From: CAYUNA01 sp047629355 | GTDB lineage: Bacteria > Bacteroidota > Bacteroidia > Chitinophagales > Saprospiraceae | NCBI GenBank assembly: GCA_047629355.1 | Contig: JBLHWU010000246.1 | Span: forward strand, 1 to 8,623 | DNA: 8,623 nt | Direction: 5' to 3' | Part shown: in pieces, positions 6,210-8,623 of the stretch | Layout: the number at the start of each line of letters is the position of its first letter | How positions within the stretch are numbered: the first letter of the stretch is position 1 | The notes under the pieces: model-generated | Seen by the model: the letters and a program-made list of their open reading frames with translations, nothing else | The model's database searches: none | Told to the model about the DNA's origin: nothing | Translations under genes and position numbers: made by a program

Positions 6210-6722
6210 TTAAAGTTTAATTTCCCTCATCCCCAGAACCTCAATTCCAAATTCACTCAACGTCCTTACCTTATCCTTATTATTGGTCAACATTCGAATA
6301 GATTTCACCCCCAAATCCTGCAAAACCTTCGCTGCACTCCGAAAATCCCGCGCATCTTTTTTAAAACCAACCGCTTCGTAAGCGTCTGCTTGTTTCACAC
6401 CTTTTCGCTTATGTGCCACACTATTTAACAGCGCAAAGTGACCATTCCCCTTACCTTCTTGGTCTAATAAAATAATAATCCCCCGCCCTTCTCGCTGAAT
6501 CAATTGCTGCGAAACATCCATTTGTTCCTGACAATCACACTCAATGCTGTTAAAATAATGACCAAAAATACAGGAGGAATGTACGCGGCATAATACATTT
6601 TCGGCATCGTTTAAATCGCCCATAAAAAAGACAATGGACTCTTTTTGACCATCATAGTAGAGACATTCTTGGAAGGTACCGTATTTCGTTTTTAGATTTC
6701 CTTCAGCTAATTTTACAATCAT
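6210..6722 (-). CDS. Atypical, short GTP cyclohydrolase II-like protein (RibA fold)
   Basis: This 170-residue protein aligns along its length with bacterial GTP cyclohydrolase II (E. coli RibA, 196 residues), which opens the GTP imidazole ring at the start of riboflavin synthesis. The zinc ligands are kept: C51 in RVHSSC and C62/C64 in ECDC. EGRG (78-81), DxR (D123, R125, aligned with E. coli D126/R128) and LTNNKDK (145-151, with the K154 equivalent) are also kept. The segment after EGRG is changed: the usual RQEGRxIGLLNK reads DQEGKGNGHFALLN (87-100), and the position of catalytic Tyr105 is V102. The protein stops where about 26 further residues follow in E. coli RibA. A related GTP-derived hydrolase with another product, or a non-catalytic homologue, is as likely as true RibA. 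There is no fused RibB domain and no other riboflavin gene nearby. The ATG at 6722 gives a RibA-like N-terminus and follows an A-rich leader. Confidence 0.85.
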   Translation of the reverse strand: MIVKLAEGNLKTKYGTFQECLYYDGQKESIVFFMGDLNDAENVLCRVHSSCIFGHYFNSIECDCQEQMDVSQQLIQREGRGIIILLDQEGKGNGHFALLNSVAHKRKGVKQADAYEAVGFKKDARDFRSAAKVLQDLGVKSIRMLTNNKDKVRTLSEFGIEVLGMREIKL

Positions 6723-6772
6723 TCTTTTGTATTATTTTGTTTTCAAATTAGACAAGATTAAATCACGGATTT

Positions 6773-6855
6773 GATGGATTAAAACGGGTTTCAAAACAAG
6801 TCTGTTGCCACTTAATAAAAGGCAATAAACCTATAAAAATCCGTTTAAATCCATT
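6773..6855. repeat. Nested inverted repeats between the MFS and GTP cyclohydrolase-like genes
   Basis: The 19-bp arms 6773-6791 and 6837-6855 are inverted copies matching at 16 of 19 positions. Inside lies a second hairpin, TTGCC (6805-6809) with GGCAA (6821-6825), extendable by a wobble pair. The structure begins just beyond the MFS stop codon (6864) and ends 50 bp before the GTP cyclohydrolase-like start (6722). It may end the MFS transcript or fold within the leader of the next gene. It lacks a U-tract, and no FMN-riboswitch consensus was recognised. Confidence 0.45.
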
Positions 6856-6863
6856 CAACCACC

Positions 6864-8198
6864 CTACCTAATTGACGTCTCTTCATTGTCCTCTACTTTC
6901 AAACAAAGCAGCCCTGCTGTTATCATAGAAATAGCGCCAATAACCAACGCAAATATCGCTTCATTTTCAAAAAAGGTCTTCAATATAAAACCCAAGAATA
7001 AACCTGCGATAATCTGAGGAATAACGATAAAGAAGTTAAAAACGCCCATATAATACCCCATTTTATTGGCTGGTAAAATACTTGAAAGCATCGCATACGG
7101 CATAGATAATATACTTGCCCAAGCAATACCGACACCAATCATGGAGAATAATAAATGATTGGGTTCACTAACGAAATAGACGGAAAAAAGTCCCGCAGCG
7201 CCACAAAACAAGGCAATTAAATGCGTCATTCGACGACTGGTTATTTTCGCTAATTGTGGTAATAAAAAGGCGACCAATGCCGCTACTCCGCTATACACTG
7301 CGAAGCAAATTCCAACCCATTCGCTTCCATCATTATAAGCAGCAGAAGTTGGGTCAGACGTCCCGTAAACCCTTGACGTCACTGCAGAAGTTGTATAAAT
7401 CCACATAGCAAATAATCCCAACCAAGAGAAAAATTGTACCGCCGACAACTGGACCATCGGTCGTGGCATTTTAAAAATTCCTTTGAAAGATTCAATCAAT
7501 CCATCATAAATTCCCTCTTCTGCATTCTGCGCTTTCAAGGCTTGAATATCATCTGGCGGGTATTCTTTAGTCGTAAAAACCGTCCACATCACGGCGCAGA
7601 AATACGCAATTCCTCCTGCATAAAACGACCATTTGACCGAATCTGGAATCACACCTTCCGCCGCAATATTGCTCACACCAAACCAATTGGTAAACATATA
7701 CGGCAAGGCAGAAGCGATTACCGCACCTATTCCAATAAAGAAAGTTTGCATTGCAAAACCCGTAGTCCGCTGTTCATTCGGCAACATATCGCCCACAAAA
7801 GCGCGGAACGGTTCCATACTCACATTAATCGACGCATCCATCAACCACAACATAATCACTGCCATCCACAAAGTCGTAGAATTCGGCATCAATAACAACG
7901 CTATCGTCGCCAAAATCGCTCCGACAGCAAAAAATGGTCGGCGGCGTCCCCACGTATCACTCCAAGTACGGTCGCTGAAATAGCCAATAATGGGTTGTAC
8001 TACTAGACCTGTCACGGGGGCAGCTAGCCACAGAACTGCAAGGTCGTCAATATTCGCGCCGAGGGTTTGAAAAATACGGCTGACGTTGGCATTTTGCAAG
8101 GCAAAGCCAAATTGAATGCCCAGAAACCCGAAACTCATGTTCCAGATTTGACCGATAGACAAGCGGGGCTTTTTTGAACTGATAGAAATGTTAGACAT
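6864..8198 (-). CDS. MFS permease, SLC45/sucrose-maltose transporter type
   Basis: This 444-residue protein has about twelve hydrophobic segments and the MFS motif A between segments 2 and 3, GYFSDRTWSDTWGRRRP (72-88). The strings MEPFRAFVGDMLPNEQR (128-144), VQFFSWLGLFAMWIYTT (254-270) and MPYAMLSSILPANKMGYYMG (366-385) are characteristic of the SLC45/sucrose-transporter branch, which in Bacteroidota often moves glucosides such as maltose across the inner membrane by proton symport. Nothing here identifies the substrate, and no glycoside hydrolase is nearby. A longer reading frame starts at a TTG (8267) and adds 23 residues before the ATG at 8198. The ATG is preferred because it gives a polar N-terminus leading into the family-like RLSIGQIWNMSFGFLGIQFG. 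The gene is flanked upstream by a TonB-dependent receptor gene on the same strand, with 269 bp between them, so co-transcription is uncertain. Confidence 0.9.
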   Translation of the reverse strand: MSNISISSKKPRLSIGQIWNMSFGFLGIQFGFALQNANVSRIFQTLGANIDDLAVLWLAAPVTGLVVQPIIGYFSDRTWSDTWGRRRPFFAVGAILATIALLLMPNSTTLWMAVIMLWLMDASINVSMEPFRAFVGDMLPNEQRTTGFAMQTFFIGIGAVIASALPYMFTNWFGVSNIAAEGVIPDSVKWSFYAGGIAYFCAVMWTVFTTKEYPPDDIQALKAQNAEEGIYDGLIESFKGIFKMPRPMVQLSAVQFFSWLGLFAMWIYTTSAVTSRVYGTSDPTSAAYNDGSEWVGICFAVYSGVAALVAFLLPQLAKITSRRMTHLIALFCGAAGLFSVYFVSEPNHLLFSMIGVGIAWASILSMPYAMLSSILPANKMGYYMGVFNFFIVIPQIIAGLFLGFILKTFFENEAIFALVIGAISMITAGLLCLKVEDNEETSIR

Positions 8199-8334
8199 GG
8201 ATTTTCGTTTTGAAAAATCAAGTGAGTAAAATGATAAATAAGTAAGATACGGTAAGCTGAAATGCAAATAAACAAATTTCTGGAAACAATTAAGGAATTA
8301 TTTTGAATTTCTGTTGGAAAGCGATGTGCTTCGT

Positions 8335-8365
8335 CGGACGCGGTGGGTTCTGCCCACCTTGTCCG
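8335..8365. repeat. Interrupted hairpin, half of a paired palindrome
   Basis: CGGAC (8335-8339) pairs with GTCCG (8361-8365), and inside it GGTGGG (8342-8347) pairs with CCCACC (8353-8358) around TTCTG. Two bases on each side are unpaired. The sequence 8342-8360 is an inverted copy of 8437-8455 at 16 of 19 positions, so the two may pair with each other instead. Confidence 0.65.
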
Positions 8366-8431
8366 TTGTGCGGGTTTTAGATAAAAAACTAGAGCTTTTT
8401 AGATAAAAAAATTAAGTGATTTTCAGTAAAA

Positions 8432-8462
8432 CCTAGAAGGTGAGTGGAACCCACCACGTAGG
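8432..8462 (-). terminator. Possible weak terminator of the TonB-dependent receptor gene
   Basis: Just past the receptor stop codon, CCTA (8432-8435) pairs with TAGG (8459-8462), and GTG-a-GTGG (8440-8447) pairs with CCACCAC (8451-8457) around AAC. On the minus strand this is followed by only four T residues (TTTTAC), so termination would be weak. It is also the second half of the paired palindrome. Confidence 0.35.
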
Positions 8463-8467
8463 TTGCA

Positions 8468-8623
8468 TTATAACTGAAACTGTAAGGTGAGATAAGCCGT
8501 CCTCGGTGCGGAAGGGATGATTCCAGGACCAGGATAGCCAGTTGCACGGCGGGTGAAATAGTTTTGATTGAGCAAATTATTCACGCCCGTTTCCAATTTT
8601 AAAAACTTGAATTTATAGGACAA
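8468..8623 (-). CDS. TonB-dependent receptor, C-terminal 51 residues (partial)
   Basis: The reading frame enters from the right edge and ends at the TAA at 8468-8470. Its 51 residues include GVNNLLNQNYFTRRATGYPG and end PRTAYLTLQFQL, the layout of the last two beta strands of a TonB-dependent outer-membrane receptor: alternating hydrophobic residues and a final strand ending the barrel. The phrase YFTRRATGYPGPGIIPS resembles ferric-citrate (FecA-like) receptors of Bacteroidota, which suggests iron-chelate uptake, but the plug and most of the barrel lie outside the window, so the substrate is a guess. It is too short for a standard ORF cutoff and is open at its 5' end. It lies upstream of the MFS gene on the same strand. 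Confidence 0.85.
   Translation of the reverse strand: MSYKFKFLKLETGVNNLLNQNYFTRRATGYPGPGIIPSAPRTAYLTLQFQL

Larger units (their letters stand above)
8199..8467. other. Intergenic region between receptor and MFS genes
   Basis: This 269-bp stretch contains no gene. It holds two palindromes that are inverted copies of each other (8342-8360 and 8437-8455), a 14-bp direct repeat TTTTAGATAAAAAA (8375-8388 and 8397-8410), and the presumed promoter and leader of the MFS gene (8199-8310). A TTTATTTG on the minus strand at 8265-8272 is a weak partial match to the -7 box. Confidence 0.5.

Noticed and set aside
6744..6750. TAATTTG on the minus strand as a -7 box for the GTP cyclohydrolase-like gene
   Set aside because: It is one base short of TAnnTTTG, has no -33 partner at 19-21 bp, and would leave a leader of only about 15-20 nt.
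6723..6863. FMN riboswitch upstream of the GTP cyclohydrolase-like gene
   Set aside because: The conserved FMN-aptamer strings are absent; only simple inverted repeats are seen.
7434..7983. Two plus-strand reading frames inside the MFS gene
   Set aside because: Both are antisense to conserved MFS segments, including motif A, and show no domain of their own.
8199..8267. 23-residue N-terminal extension of the MFS protein from a TTG codon
   Set aside because: The downstream ATG gives a family-like N-terminus, while the extension has no conserved features and lies in AT-rich leader sequence.

Overview
The window looks like chromosomal DNA from a member of the Bacteroidota. The signs are ABC-F, YhiN-type flavoprotein and SLC45-like MFS proteins in the form seen in that phylum, AT-rich leaders without clear Shine-Dalgarno sequences, a -7 box of the Bacteroidota type (TAGTTTTG) upstream of the ABC-F gene, and the C-terminus of a TonB-dependent receptor. 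Saprospiria or Chitinophagia seem plausible, but this rests on protein style and cannot be settled from the window.

Layout, left to right. Positions 1-471 hold no gene: a 177-bp AT-rich element with 30-bp inverted ends, then unremarkable sequence, then a strong terminator at 395-430. A YbiT-like ABC-F ATPase gene (472-2109, minus) follows. Across a 375-bp divergent intergenic region lies a DUF6159-like membrane protein gene (2485-3324, plus). It meets a convergent two-gene unit on the minus strand: a SAM-dependent methyltransferase (4637-5569) followed 9 bp later by a YhiN/HI0933 (BaiN/RdsA) flavoprotein (3413-4627). A 640-bp gene-free stretch (5570-6209) is packed with hairpins and repeats. 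Then come a short, atypical GTP cyclohydrolase II-like gene (6210-6722, minus), an SLC45/sugar-type MFS permease gene (6864-8198, minus) and, after 269 bp with another paired palindrome, the last 51 codons of a TonB-dependent receptor gene (8468-8623, minus) that runs off the window.

The genes do not form one pathway. The ABC-F protein belongs with ribosome-associated ATPases. The flavoprotein and methyltransferase are probably co-transcribed, but no joint function is evident. The receptor and the MFS permease could act on outer and inner membrane import, but no shared substrate can be read from the sequence.

No clear new system with effector and partner genes is visible. The points most worth a second look are (i) the GTP cyclohydrolase II homologue, which keeps its zinc cysteines and Asp/Arg pair but lacks the equivalent of the catalytic tyrosine and the C-terminal tail; (ii) the dense palindrome cluster at 5629-6124, where one hairpin family occurs twice and an 11-bp motif occurs three times in alternating orientation; and (iii) the ABC-F protein whose second nucleotide-binding domain has lost its Walker A motif.
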